Shown here in pieces: positions 34,679-43,646 of a stretch of 64,000 nt of DNA. A program made the translations under genes and the position numbers. Position 1 is the first letter of the stretch. Every line of letters begins with the position of its first letter. This stretch comes from Planktothricoides raciborskii GIHE-MW2 (GTDB lineage: Bacteria; Cyanobacteriota; Cyanobacteriia; Cyanobacteriales; Laspinemataceae). The stretch covers positions 747,001-811,000 of the forward strand of contig NZ_CP159837.1 in the NCBI RefSeq assembly GCF_040564635.1. The letters run 5' to 3'. Below the pieces are notes generated by a model that made no database searches, had not been told where the DNA came from, and worked only from the letters and a program-made list of their open reading frames with translations.

Positions 34679-36499
34679 CTATAAATTCTCCCGATTCGCG
34701 ATCGCAGTCTGCATTTTTTCCAGCACTTCTGCTACGGAAATCGTGCCTAATTCCCCATTAGCACGAGTGCGAATACTGAGGGAATTGGCCTCAACTTCTT
34801 TGGCCCCGACTACCGCCATGACGGGAATTTTAAGCTTTTCCGCATTGCGAATTAACTTACCCAAGCGATCGCCGCTGGTATCCACTTCGGCGCGAATTCC
34901 GCGCATCTGCATTTGCTTAACCACGTCGTGAGCAAAGGGCAAATATTCATCGCTGACCGGCAACAAACGGGCTTGAATTGGCGCTAACCACAGCGGAAAA
35001 TCGCCGGTATATTCTTCAATTAAAATCCCGATTAAGCGTTCCAAAGACCCAAATGGGGCACGATGAATCATTACCGGACGTTGCCGAGAACCATCGGCGG
35101 CGGTATATTCTAAACTAAATCGTTCGGGCAAATTATAGTCTACTTGCACGGTGCCTAATTGCCATTCGCGATCGAGGGCATCCCGGAAAATAAAGTCTAA
35201 TTTTGGCCCATAAAATGCCGCTTCCCCTGGGGCTTCAAAATATTCCATGCCCAAAGTTGTCACCGCATGACGGATAGCATTTTCCGCTTTTTGCCACACT
35301 TCATCAGAACCAATATATTTATCAGAATCCGGGTCACGGAAACTTAAACGAGCCTTAAAGTTCTTCAGTTGCAGACTCTTAAAGACTGATAAGATTAAAT
35401 CGACGACGGCTAAAAATTCCCCTTCTAACTGTTCTGGAGTAACAAATAAGTGGGAGTCATCCACGGTAAAGCCGCGTACCCGTGTTAAACCTCCTAATTC
35501 TCCCGATTGTTCATAGCGGTAAACCGTGCCAAATTCCGCTAACCGCATGGGCAAATCGCGATAGGACCGCAATTCACTCTTATATATTTGAATATGGAAG
35601 GGGCAGTTCATCGGTTTGAGGACAAAACCTTGTTCGGCGATCGCGGCTTTTTCATCTTCCGCCATCATGGGGAACATATCCTCTTTATATTTTTGCCAAT
35701 GGCCGGACATTTTGAATAAATCCACACGAGCAATATGCGGTGTCACTACTGGCAAATAACCGCGTTTCAGTTGTTCTTGTTTGAGGAAATCTTCCAAAAG
35801 CGATCGCAAAATCGTCCCTTTTGGCGTCCACAACGGCAGCCCAGGCCCAACGGGATCGGAGAAAATAAATAAGCCCAATTCTTTGCCTAATTTACGATGG
35901 TCCCGTTTCAGGGCTTCTTCCTTGCGGCGTTGATATTCTTGTAATTGCTCTGGAGTTTCCCACGCGGTGCCATAAATCCGCTGTAACTGCTGTTTATTCG
36001 CATCTCCACGCCAATAAGCCCCCGCCACACTTTCCAGGGCGATCGCTTTTGGGTTCAGTTCGGCGGTATTTTCCACATGAGGACCCGCGCATAAATCCCA
36101 CCATTCGTCACCCAGGTGGTAGAGGGTAATCGGTTCTTTTAAATCCGCGAGAATTTCTAACTTATATGGCTCGTTAATCGCTTCAATTCGCCGTTGGGCT
36201 TCTTCGCGGCTGACTTCTTCCCTAATGACCGGCAATTTTTTCTTAATAATCTTGGCCATTTCTTGTTTAATGGCTTTCAGATCCGCTTCCGTGAAGGCTT
36301 CGGGATTGTCAAAATCATAATAGAAACCGTAATCAATCCACGGCCCAATGGTCACTTGGGCCTGGGGAAATAGCTTTTGCACCGCCATTGCCATAACGTG
36401 AGACGTGGTGTGGCGAATTTTCTTGAGTTGCTCAGACTCGCTGGTGCGCGGTAAATAGAGCATTTCGGGCTGTTCTGTTTTGCCTGAAGATGAAGACAT
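34679..36499 (-). CDS. thrS: threonyl-tRNA synthetase
   Basis: The protein has 606 residues. It lacks the N-terminal TGS domain, as cyanobacterial enzymes often do, and begins at the editing domain (RHTTSHVMAMAVQKLFPQAQ...; zinc/editing motif DLCAGPHVENT). The class II catalytic core shows KPMNCPFHIQIYK, RLAEFGTVYRYEQSGELGGLTRVRGFTVDDSH and the HRAPFGSLERLIGILIEE motif 3. The anticodon-binding domain ends in VAEVLEKMQTAIANRENL. It charges tRNA-Thr. Its 3' end appears to be the target next to which the ATPase-nuclease cassette lies. Confidence 0.97.
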   Translation of the reverse strand: MSSSSGKTEQPEMLYLPRTSESEQLKKIRHTTSHVMAMAVQKLFPQAQVTIGPWIDYGFYYDFDNPEAFTEADLKAIKQEMAKIIKKKLPVIREEVSREEAQRRIEAINEPYKLEILADLKEPITLYHLGDEWWDLCAGPHVENTAELNPKAIALESVAGAYWRGDANKQQLQRIYGTAWETPEQLQEYQRRKEEALKRDHRKLGKELGLFIFSDPVGPGLPLWTPKGTILRSLLEDFLKQEQLKRGYLPVVTPHIARVDLFKMSGHWQKYKEDMFPMMAEDEKAAIAEQGFVLKPMNCPFHIQIYKSELRSYRDLPMRLAEFGTVYRYEQSGELGGLTRVRGFTVDDSHLFVTPEQLEGEFLAVVDLILSVFKSLQLKNFKARLSFRDPDSDKYIGSDEVWQKAENAIRHAVTTLGMEYFEAPGEAAFYGPKLDFIFRDALDREWQLGTVQVDYNLPERFSLEYTAADGSRQRPVMIHRAPFGSLERLIGILIEEYTGDFPLWLAPIQARLLPVSDEYLPFAHDVVKQMQMRGIRAEVDTSGDRLGKLIRNAEKLKIPVMAVVGAKEVEANSLSIRTRANGELGTISVAEVLEKMQTAIANRENL

Positions 36500-36700
36500 A
36501 TCCGAATCAATCGATCAATATATGTGCCCATTTATTATCTCACAGACAGAAACCGGGTTAATTTAATTCATCTCGGTGTTGATGGAAATGCGATCGCAGA
36601 AACCCGGTTTCCCATCCCAGGTTTTTTATTTCAGCAAGCGATCGCATTTCATTTTGGCTTTTATCCTGCCGGTTTATTAGTTTTCATTTAGTTTTGTCAT

Positions 36701-37035
36701 TTAGTTTTGATTAGGATTAGCACCGGACTGATTTTTAGCCACTGTTTCTACTAACTCAAGGTCTAGCCCTAGACTTTGTGCGATACGTTCTACAGTCAAT
36801 CCCGCTTCTAATAATAAGGGGATAGTTTCTAGCTTGCCTTCTAGCTTGCCTTCTACCTTATAGTCCGCTGCTACATCTTGAAAATAGCGGGTCTTTTTTA
36901 AATCCTCTAAACCAAACATTGCTTCTAACTCCTTGCGACTTAACTGCGGTAATTTGTAAATCAAGATTATCTCTATCAATTCTACAACTTTTTGCTTTAG
37001 GGCTGCCTCCTTTAATTGCGATCGCCCATCATCAT
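36701..37035 (-). pseudogene. C-terminal remnant of an Rpn/DUF2887-type PD-(D/E)XK protein
   Basis: The frame is open from about 37035, but has no proper start before TTG 36979. It reads LKEAALKQKVVELIEIILIYKLPQLSRKELEAMFGLEDLKKTRYFQDV, then repeats of KVEGKLEGKLE and LLLEAGLTVERIAQSLGL. This is the typical tail of the Rpn-like transposase/nuclease family in cyanobacteria. The catalytic N-terminal part is missing, so the gene is dead. Confidence 0.7.
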
Positions 37036-37036
37036 C

Positions 37037-37100
37037 TATAATTTACTCTGTGATTCTCTGTGTCTGAAGTGGTAAACATAAACCACCAAGACACGAAGAA
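37037..37100. repeat. direct repeat right of the Rpn remnant, left of broken hicBA
   Basis: These 64 bases (TATAATTTACTCTGTG... ending in ACGAAGAA) match 37772-37835 with a few changes, 735 bases apart. They contain a partial CACAAAG-type hairpin and bracket the broken hicB/hicA genes. Confidence 0.8.
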
Positions 37101-37215
37101 ATTGATCGGCAAGAAAAGAAACCGGGTTTCTTTGGTGGATCGCAAAGATAATTGTTTATAGCGGAGAAGAAACCCGGTTTCTGGGCACGGTCTGCACTCC
37201 TTTTAACAGGGAACA

Positions 37216-37444
37216 TTATAAATTTTCAATAAATTGCTCAACTGTTATTTGAGCTTGCTTGAGGATTCCGCTTAAAGTCCCCACTTTTAATTCTTGATGT
37301 ACCGGAACAACACAACCAATTTTTACCGATTCAGTTTCTTTTTTCATTACAACATGACTGCCGGGAAAGTCTAACTTGCTCAAATCCTAAAAGTTCCAGC
37401 ACTCGAATTGCTTCTTTACTAGAAATTCGCGGCATTTTAGGCAT
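37216..37444 (-). pseudogene. hicA: hicA, frameshifted
   Basis: It starts MPKMPRISSKEAIRVLELLGFEQVR and then continues one frame over as DFPGSHVVMKKETESVKIGCVVPVHQELKVGTLSGILKQAQITVEQFIENL. The total of 229 bases is not a multiple of three. A frameshift just before the GSH motif has broken the toxin. The start overlaps the hicB stop by eight bases. Confidence 0.8.
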
Positions 37445-37672
37445 AGCTAACCTCAATGCTAGTCACAAATCTAGGAGATATTTCTGAGTCAGAAAATTCT
37501 TCTAAATAAAGTCGTGTTGCTTCTCTGAGACCAGCGAAAAGCCTTACGGCATAGCTTCGCTTACCGCCTGTTCGATTGTTTCTCCTTGATCCACTGTGCC
37601 GATTTCAGGACATTCGGCAATATACATATCATCTTCTTTATAAACAACCACTGCAAGGCTACGACTTTTCAT
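37437..37672 (-). pseudogene. hicB: hicB, disrupted by a 29-base insertion
   Basis: It reads MKSRSLAVVVYKEDDMYIAECPEIGTVDQGETIEQA, is broken at 37536-37564, and resumes AGLREATRLYLEEFSDSEISPRFVTSIEVSYA. Removing the 29 bases restores a 69-codon frame. The insert contains GCCTTACGGCATAGCTTCGC, a small palindromic repeat like that near 26777. The antitoxin is lost together with its toxin. Confidence 0.8.
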
Positions 37673-37771
37673 AGGATGGCTTTTCTCCAATTACTATCAT
37701 AGATTATGATATCACTTTTTTTAAAATTATTATCGACATCAGTTCAGTAACCGGCAAATCGCATATTATAA

Positions 37772-37835
37772 TATAATTTACTCTGTGATTCTCTGTGTCT
37801 GAAGTGGTAAAGATAAACCACAAAGGCACGAAGAA
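37772..37835. repeat. direct repeat between broken hicBA and hsdM
   Basis: Right-hand copy of 37037-37100. It lies just upstream of hsdM, whose reading frame is open through it. Confidence 0.8.
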
Positions 37836-37878
37836 CACAAAGGACAAGATATATCGCTCATTTGCTTGGGAAAGAATA

Positions 37879-39909
37879 ATGAACAATTTTGGCGAAAAAG
37901 TTAGTTTTATTTGGAGTGTAGCGGATTTAATCCGGGATACCTTTAAACGGGGAAAATATCAGGATGTAATTTTGCCGTTTACGGTGTTGCGGCGGTTGGA
38001 TTGTGTGCTGAAAGAAACGAAAGCAGAGGTTTTAGAAGCTTATTATAAATATAAGGATAAGTTGAACAATCCTTACGATATTTTATGCAAAAAATCGGGA
38101 TTCGCTTTTTACAATATATGTCGCTTTGATTTTGACAAGCTGGTAGAAAATCACGCTGATTTAGCAGCGAATTTAAATCACTATATCCTCAGCTTTAGCC
38201 CGAACATGAGGGAAGTGTTAGAAAAGTTTGACTTTGCCAATACTATTAAAAAGCTAGATGAGTCGGATTTACTCTATTTGGTGACAGAAAAGTTTAAGGA
38301 TATTGACCTACACCCGGATAAAGTGTCTAATCTGGAAATGGGTTATATTTTTGAGGAGTTAATTCGCAAGTTTAATGAAGCCCTCGACGAAAACCCAGGG
38401 GAACATTTTACCCCCCGCGAGGTGATTCAGTTAATGGTGAATCTGATTTTTTCCCAAGATCAAGACCAGTTAAGTCAAGATTATATTACCCGGACGATTT
38501 ATGACCCTTGTTGTGGGTCGGGGGGAATGCTGACTACTGCTAAGGAAAGGATGCTGGATTTGAACCCAAAGGCGAAGGTTTATTTATTTGGGCAAGAGGT
38601 GAATCCTGAGACTTTTGCTATTTGTAAATCTGATTTATATATGAAGAGTGAAGATGGCAAGGATGCGGAGAATATTAAATGTGGCAGTACCTTGGCTAAG
38701 GATGAGCATTTTGATACAAATTTTGACTATTTGTTGGCAAATCCGCCCTATGGGAAAGATTGGAAACGGGATCAAGAGGCAGTGGCAGCAGAGGCAGGGG
38801 TTCCTAATAGTCGATTTGCCGCCGGGACGCCGCGAATTAGTGACGGGCAGTTGCTATTTTTGCAGCATATGTTATCAAAAATTAAGCCAGTACAAGACGG
38901 AGGCAGTCGGGTGGCGATCGTGATGAATGGGTCGCCGTTGTTTACCGGAGACGCGGGCAGTGGAGAGAGTGAAATTCGCCGTTGGATTTTGGAGAATGAC
39001 TGGTTAGAGGCGATTGTGGCTTTGCCGGAACAGCTTTTTTATAATACGGGAATTGCTACTTATATTTGGGTTTTGAGTAATAAGAAAGCCCCGGAAAGAA
39101 AGGGTAAGGTGCAGTTAATTAATGCCGCTGATTTTTGGGTGCCGATGCGGAAAAGTTTGGGCAGCAAGCGGCGAGAAATTAGTGATGAGCAAATTTCGCA
39201 GATTACCCAGATTTTTACGGAGTTTACGGAGACGGAAGTTAGTAAAATTTTTGATAGTGAAGATTTTGGTTATCGGAAGATTGCGATCGAGCGACCGTTG
39301 CGGCTGAATTTCCATGTCACCCCGGAAAGAATTGCCAGAGTAAAGGAGCAATCGGCGTTTATTAATTTGGCCAAAAGTAAGAAGAAAAGCCCGGAAATGC
39401 GGGAAATTGAGGAACAGGCAGGAGAGGAACAACAAAAGCTAATTTTAGGGATGTTGGGGACTTTGCCGGATACTTTATTTAAGAGTGGGCAGGAGTTTGA
39501 GAGGGTGTTGAATAAAGCCATCAAAGCCCAGGGTTTAAAGCTATCCGCAGGGTTGAAAAAGGCAATTTTAACGGCGCTTTCCGAGAAGGATGAAACGGCG
39601 GATATTTGTTTAGATAAGGATGATAATCCCGAACCGGATGCGGATTTACGGGATACGGAAAATGTGCCGTTAAAAGAAGATGTGATGAGTTATTTTAATC
39701 GGGAGGTTAAGCCCCATGTTGCGGATGCTTGGATTAGTGATGCGGTGCGAGATGCTTGGGATGGGGAGTTAGGTAAGGTGGGTTATGAGATTAATTTTAA
39801 TCGTTATTTTTATCAGTATCAGCCGCCCCGCGATTTAGCAGAAATTGAGGCGGATATCCGGGATATTGAAGGGGAAATTTTGGCGATGTTAGGAGAGGTG
39901 GTAAGATAG
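37879..39909 (+). CDS. hsdM: type I restriction-modification DNA methyltransferase (M subunit)
   Basis: The protein has 676 residues from ATG 37879, with GGGAAAGA in front; the open frame upstream is repeat DNA. HsdM N-terminal helices (VADLIRDTFKRGKYQDVILPFTVLRRLD) lead to the methylase. The SAM motif is YDPCCGSGGM (Asp209) and the catalytic N6-adenine motif is NPPY (Asn288). The C-terminal part is longer than in classical HsdM, with acidic and helical segments. It methylates adenine in the site chosen by HsdS. hsdS lies 760 bases downstream and hsdR 4.7 kb downstream. Confidence 0.95.
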   Translation: MNNFGEKVSFIWSVADLIRDTFKRGKYQDVILPFTVLRRLDCVLKETKAEVLEAYYKYKDKLNNPYDILCKKSGFAFYNICRFDFDKLVENHADLAANLNHYILSFSPNMREVLEKFDFANTIKKLDESDLLYLVTEKFKDIDLHPDKVSNLEMGYIFEELIRKFNEALDENPGEHFTPREVIQLMVNLIFSQDQDQLSQDYITRTIYDPCCGSGGMLTTAKERMLDLNPKAKVYLFGQEVNPETFAICKSDLYMKSEDGKDAENIKCGSTLAKDEHFDTNFDYLLANPPYGKDWKRDQEAVAAEAGVPNSRFAAGTPRISDGQLLFLQHMLSKIKPVQDGGSRVAIVMNGSPLFTGDAGSGESEIRRWILENDWLEAIVALPEQLFYNTGIATYIWVLSNKKAPERKGKVQLINAADFWVPMRKSLGSKRREISDEQISQITQIFTEFTETEVSKIFDSEDFGYRKIAIERPLRLNFHVTPERIARVKEQSAFINLAKSKKKSPEMREIEEQAGEEQQKLILGMLGTLPDTLFKSGQEFERVLNKAIKAQGLKLSAGLKKAILTALSEKDETADICLDKDDNPEPDADLRDTENVPLKEDVMSYFNREVKPHVADAWISDAVRDAWDGELGKVGYEINFNRYFYQYQPPRDLAEIEADIRDIEGEILAMLGEVVR

Positions 39910-40218
39910 CTATCGGTAGGGTGTGAAAGCGCGAAGCGTAACGCACCAATCCCTTATATATAAAGCTAACAGATCGCTGACGCAATAATCCGCCGGGGGT
40001 TAAAACCCCCGGCTAATAGCCCAAGTCGGTTAAAACCGACTAAATTTTTCACTAATAAACATGATTAGTCGGATTTATTCACAATTCCCTGTAGGGGCAA
40101 AGCATTCCGGCAAATAAAATAATGCTTAAAACATTAACTTGACTACCGGAATGCTTTGCCCTTAGCCTGGGGATCTAACCCCCGGCGGTTGGTGCGATCG
40201 CTGACATTTTTAACCGAT
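39910..40218. repeat. dispersed palindromes after hsdM
   Basis: Near 39990-40012 is a CCGGGGGTTAAAACCCCCGG palindrome, and near 40023 is AGTCGGTTAAAACCGACT, related to the pair at 1399-1447. A GGGGCAAAGCATTCCGG ... CCGGAATGCTTTGCCC inverted repeat fills 40091-40163. No gene is seen. Confidence 0.65.
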
Positions 40219-40448
40219 CGCCGGTCAAATAATCCGCCGGTCAAATAATCCGCCGGTCAAATAATCCGCCGGTCAAATAATCCGCCGGTCAAATAATCCG
40301 CCGGTCAAATAATCCGCCGGTCAAATAATCCGCCGGTCAAATAATCCGCCGGTCAAATAATCCGCCGGTCAAATAATCCGCCGGTCAAATAATCCGCCGG
40401 TCAAATAATCCGCCGGTCAAATAATCCGCCGGTCAAATAATCCGCCGG
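40219..40448. repeat. 16-base minisatellite between hsdM and hsdS
   Basis: About 14 perfect head-to-tail copies of CCGGTCAAATAATCCG. There are no spacers, so it is not CRISPR. It is flanked by AGTCGG palindromes on both sides. Confidence 0.95.
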
Positions 40449-40670
40449 CTAATAGCCCAAGTCGGTTAAAACCGACTGAAATTTTTAACCGATCGCTATA
40501 ATTAGTAGGATTTATCCGACTTTCGCTATGAGACCGCCATCGTTTTAACCCCCGGCGGTTGGTGCGATCGCAGTACAATATATCATCGAATAAAATAGGG
40601 GTTTTCCGTATCGGGGCAACGACCCAACGGATTGCCCCTACGCACAATTAAAATATCGCAGGTTAAAGGT

Positions 40671-41966
40671 ATGAAAAATTGGCAGCGTTATCCAGAGTAT
40701 AAGGATTCTGGGGTTGAGTGGTTGGGAGAAATTCCAAAGCATTGGGAGGTGAAGAAGTTAAAATATGTATGTCAAATACTGAGAGGAAAATTTACTCATA
40801 GACCTCGTAACGATCCTCGTTTTTATGATGGGTCTTATCCTTTTATTCAAACAGGTGATGTAGCAGCCGCTAATAAATATATTACGACTCACAAACAAAC
40901 ACTGAATGATTTGGGCTTTGCTGTAAGTAAAGAGTTTCCCAAAGGGACTCTTATTATGACAATTGCTGCAAACATTGGTGATATTGCTATTTTAGATTTT
41001 GCGGCTTGTTTTCCAGATAGTATAGTTGGTTTTGTTCCTGAAAATAAAAATAATCTTAATTATCTGTATTACAATTTTTTGGCCATGAGGCCAGACTTGC
41101 TTAAAACAGCAACCTTAAATACTCAAATGAATCTAAATGTTGATCAAATAGGAAGCTTATTGACTATTTTACCACCTCTCTCCGAACAAAAATCGATCGC
41201 GCATTTCCTCGATCGCGAAACCAGCAAACTTGACAAACTCATCGCCAAAAAACAGCGCTTTATTGAACTTCTCCAAGAAAAGCGCACTGCCCTAATTAGT
41301 CATGCTGTCACCAAAGGACTAAACCCCGATATCCCGATGAAAGATTCTGGCATTTCGTGGTTGGGACAAATTCCAAAACATTGGTTGTCACTTCCAGCAT
41401 TTACTATTTTTCAAGAACAACAAATATCTAATAAGGGAATGATTGAAAAAAATCTTCTTTCTCTTAGCTATGGAAATATAATTAGAAAGGATATTGATAC
41501 TCACTATGGTCTTTTACCACAGTCATTTGAAACCTACCAAATTGTTTTTCCTGGTAATCTAATTCTAAGATTGACAGATTTACAAAATGACAAAAGAAGC
41601 TTAAGAGTTGGTTTAGTAAAAGAAAAAGGAATTATTACATCAGCATATCTTTGTTTAACTCCACACAAACTTATCTCAGAGTATGCTTACTATCTTCTTC
41701 ATTCGTATGATATTACAAAAGTTTTTTATACTATGGGTGCAGGAGTAAGACAGACAATGAAATTTGTGGACTTGAAAAAGTTATCTATCTTAGTTCCCCC
41801 TCTCTCCGAACAAAAAGCGATCGCTCATTTCCTAGACCAAGAAACCGCGAAAATTGACACCCTTATCGAAAAAACCAAAACCAGCATAGAAAAACTCAAA
41901 GAATATCGCACCGCCCTAATATCTGCTGCCGTCACCGGGAAAATCGACATTCGAGAGGAGATTTAG
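40671..41966 (+). CDS. hsdS: type I restriction-modification specificity subunit
   Basis: The protein has 431 residues from ATG 40671 (MKNWQRYPEYKDSGVEWLGEIPKHWEVKKL). Two target-recognition domains each open with SGxxWLGxIPKHW and each end with a conserved helix (PPLSEQKSIAHFLDRETSKLDKLI near residue 178; PPLSEQKAIAHFLDQETAKIDTLI near 378). The two helical repeats set the spacing between the two half-sites. It gives DNA specificity to HsdM and HsdR. The minisatellite lies 220 bases upstream. Confidence 0.95.
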   Translation: MKNWQRYPEYKDSGVEWLGEIPKHWEVKKLKYVCQILRGKFTHRPRNDPRFYDGSYPFIQTGDVAAANKYITTHKQTLNDLGFAVSKEFPKGTLIMTIAANIGDIAILDFAACFPDSIVGFVPENKNNLNYLYYNFLAMRPDLLKTATLNTQMNLNVDQIGSLLTILPPLSEQKSIAHFLDRETSKLDKLIAKKQRFIELLQEKRTALISHAVTKGLNPDIPMKDSGISWLGQIPKHWLSLPAFTIFQEQQISNKGMIEKNLLSLSYGNIIRKDIDTHYGLLPQSFETYQIVFPGNLILRLTDLQNDKRSLRVGLVKEKGIITSAYLCLTPHKLISEYAYYLLHSYDITKVFYTMGAGVRQTMKFVDLKKLSILVPPLSEQKAIAHFLDQETAKIDTLIEKTKTSIEKLKEYRTALISAAVTGKIDIREEI

Positions 41967-41981
41967 GGATCCGCCATTTCT

Positions 41982-42038
41982 TAGTGTCCTTCGTGTCTTC
42001 GTGGTGAAAAAAACCACAAAGACACAAAGAACACAAAG
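41982..42038. repeat. CACAAAG-family hairpin after hsdS
   Basis: GTGTCCTTCGTGTCTTCGTGGT faces ACCACAAAGACACAAAGAACAC. Part of a second family (GTGGGCAAAATAATCC...) follows at about 42050-42100. Confidence 0.7.
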
Positions 42039-42124
42039 ATATTCGTCCGGTGGGCAAAATAATCCCTACCCAAAAATTAATAATTTATCCCAAAATATCC
42101 GGGGAAACAGCGATCGCGATCTAA

Positions 42125-43018
42125 TTAATTATTATTACGAAAGCGATCGATTAACTCCTCACGAGATAACTGCATCAACAAGGGAGTAAACTCTGACGGT
42201 GGTAAACTCAATACCGAGTCAATAATCAAGGTTAATTCTGGGTCAACTGCCCCAAAACGAAACCTCAATAAATTCTCAACAACCAAACGTTCTCCTTGTT
42301 GCAAACCCGACAGTTTTGCGGATTCTAACTGTTGATCGAAAAGAGGAGATAAGCGCATAATTAATTCTCTATCCTCCAAACTACTACTTTGTTTAGATTC
42401 TAAATCGGCCTTTAGTCGATTTAACAGAATAAACGCATTGGCCCGAAAAGGATTATCTGGGGGAAGCTGTTCGATTTCATTAATAGCTTGCGCCTGAACT
42501 TTACCCCGCCCTAAAACCCGCAACCAAAGGGTGTCCAAATTCCGGGGTAATTGGTGAATCACCACAATTACAGTTCGCAATTGCGGCGGCAGAAAGTAAA
42601 CCCCCATTGGCCAATATTCTAAATCTAGGGTAGCACCAAATTCTTGCAACAGGTTTTCCGACGCCGTTGGAGTAAGAATCCATAATTTCGGTTTCCCTTC
42701 TTCCGCAATACTACCCCGGTTGCGGTTAGCCTCTCGTTGCAATTCCCCCCGAATTTCCAATAACTTTAACAGACAATCAGAAATTTCATCGGCAGTCACC
42801 GGGTTACGAAATGGTTCAAAAATTGCCGGAGTAGCGATCGCGCGGGCTAAAATTCCCAACGAGTCTGGGGGCAATGTGAATTCTGATTTAGGCGAAAACC
42901 ATAAATCAACTTGTCTAACTTCTCCGGCAACCCGACGCGGGGACTGAATAGTTCCGTAGGGAGTGAGTAATTCTTCTAGATAATCTTTGGCAAATTGGTC
43001 ATGGATAAAACGAGTCAC
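42125..43018 (-). CDS. DUF4351-type cyanobacterial protein (Rpn-related)
   Basis: The protein has 297 residues and opens MTRFIHDQFAKDYLEELLTPYGTIQSPRRVAGEVRQVDLWF, the opening of a large cyanobacterial family related to Rpn nucleases. The end (ERLVVENLLRFRFGAVDPELTLIIDSVLSLPPSEFTPLLMQL) resembles DUF4351. Possible PD-(D/E)XK residues are weak. It lies between hsdS and hsdR on the opposite strand, so it was probably inserted into the restriction locus. Function unknown. Confidence 0.7.
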   Translation of the reverse strand: MTRFIHDQFAKDYLEELLTPYGTIQSPRRVAGEVRQVDLWFSPKSEFTLPPDSLGILARAIATPAIFEPFRNPVTADEISDCLLKLLEIRGELQREANRNRGSIAEEGKPKLWILTPTASENLLQEFGATLDLEYWPMGVYFLPPQLRTVIVVIHQLPRNLDTLWLRVLGRGKVQAQAINEIEQLPPDNPFRANAFILLNRLKADLESKQSSSLEDRELIMRLSPLFDQQLESAKLSGLQQGERLVVENLLRFRFGAVDPELTLIIDSVLSLPPSEFTPLLMQLSREELIDRFRNNN

Positions 43019-43170
43019 TGGCTGAGATAGATTAAAATAGTAAAATCATCATTAATTCTATCATTATTATTTATTCGTAGGGTGGGTTAGGCGGCCTAAA
43101 ATTTTCGGAAAACATCACAATATTTTTATCCGCCGTAACCCACCTTCCGAGACTTATAGTTAGTCTTAGG

Positions 43171-43230
43171 GTGGGCCAACTATCAAAACTTAATAATTTA
43201 TCCCACATATTCATATAATTTGCCCACGCG
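43171..43230. repeat. GTGGGCAA-type inverted element overlapping a stop codon
   Basis: GGGTGGGCCAACTATC ... ATTTGCCCACGCGAC with a conserved AATAATTTATCCCA core. Its right end encodes the last residues and stop of the retropepsin-like gene. Relatives lie at 43913-43983, 44275-44347 and 44355-44427. Confidence 0.7.
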
Positions 43231-43645
43231 ACATTTTCGGAGACAATTCAAATGCTAACTGCCAACCATAAAAGCAGACATCAAACTCCATAAAAAAGTT
43301 TAACTGACCTAAAATAATCGGCGGATCGTTAGATTTAGCCCAAGCAAAAGCCAAAGAAATAGGTGGAAAATCACCAATTTGACCCACCACAGCCAAACCC
43401 CTTGCTTCTACAGGGGCAAGATTACCCGCTAAGGCAATTGAAAGGGTTTGCTCTTCCCAAACGGCTCCTAACTCTAAACCCACATTATATGGTAAAACAT
43501 TCAGACTCGATCCCGTATCTAATAAAGCAAAAAATTCCCAAACAGAATCTCGATAACCTAAAGTAATAGGCACACAAGGAAAAAAATTGGTTTGTCCTGC
43601 TTTATTCCTTCGTTCGATAAAAGGAAATCGTTGAGAATTTCGCAT
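43211..43645 (-). CDS. retropepsin-like aspartyl protease domain protein
   Basis: The protein has 144 residues. FFALLDTGSSLNVLP (Asp43-Thr-Gly) is the retropepsin active-site motif. PPIILGQLNFFMEFDVCFYGWQLAFEL matches the closing strand/helix of single-domain retropepsins, which act as dimers. The last residues and stop (KMSRGQII) come from a dispersed repeat, so the original C terminus may have been replaced. A small gene ends one base upstream and is probably co-translated. Substrate unknown. Confidence 0.75.
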   Translation of the reverse strand: MRNSQRFPFIERRNKAGQTNFFPCVPITLGYRDSVWEFFALLDTGSSLNVLPYNVGLELGAVWEEQTLSIALAGNLAPVEARGLAVVGQIGDFPPISLAFAWAKSNDPPIILGQLNFFMEFDVCFYGWQLAFELSPKMSRGQII

Positions 43646-43646
43646 T

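Noticed and set aside
37216-37672. Sequencing error as the cause of both hicB and hicA breaks
   Set aside because: The hicB break is a 29-base palindromic insert, too large for an error. The hicA shift alone could still be one.
40219-40448. Regular short repeats that could be taken for CRISPR
   Set aside because: Units are contiguous 16-mers without spacers and no cas gene is in the window.
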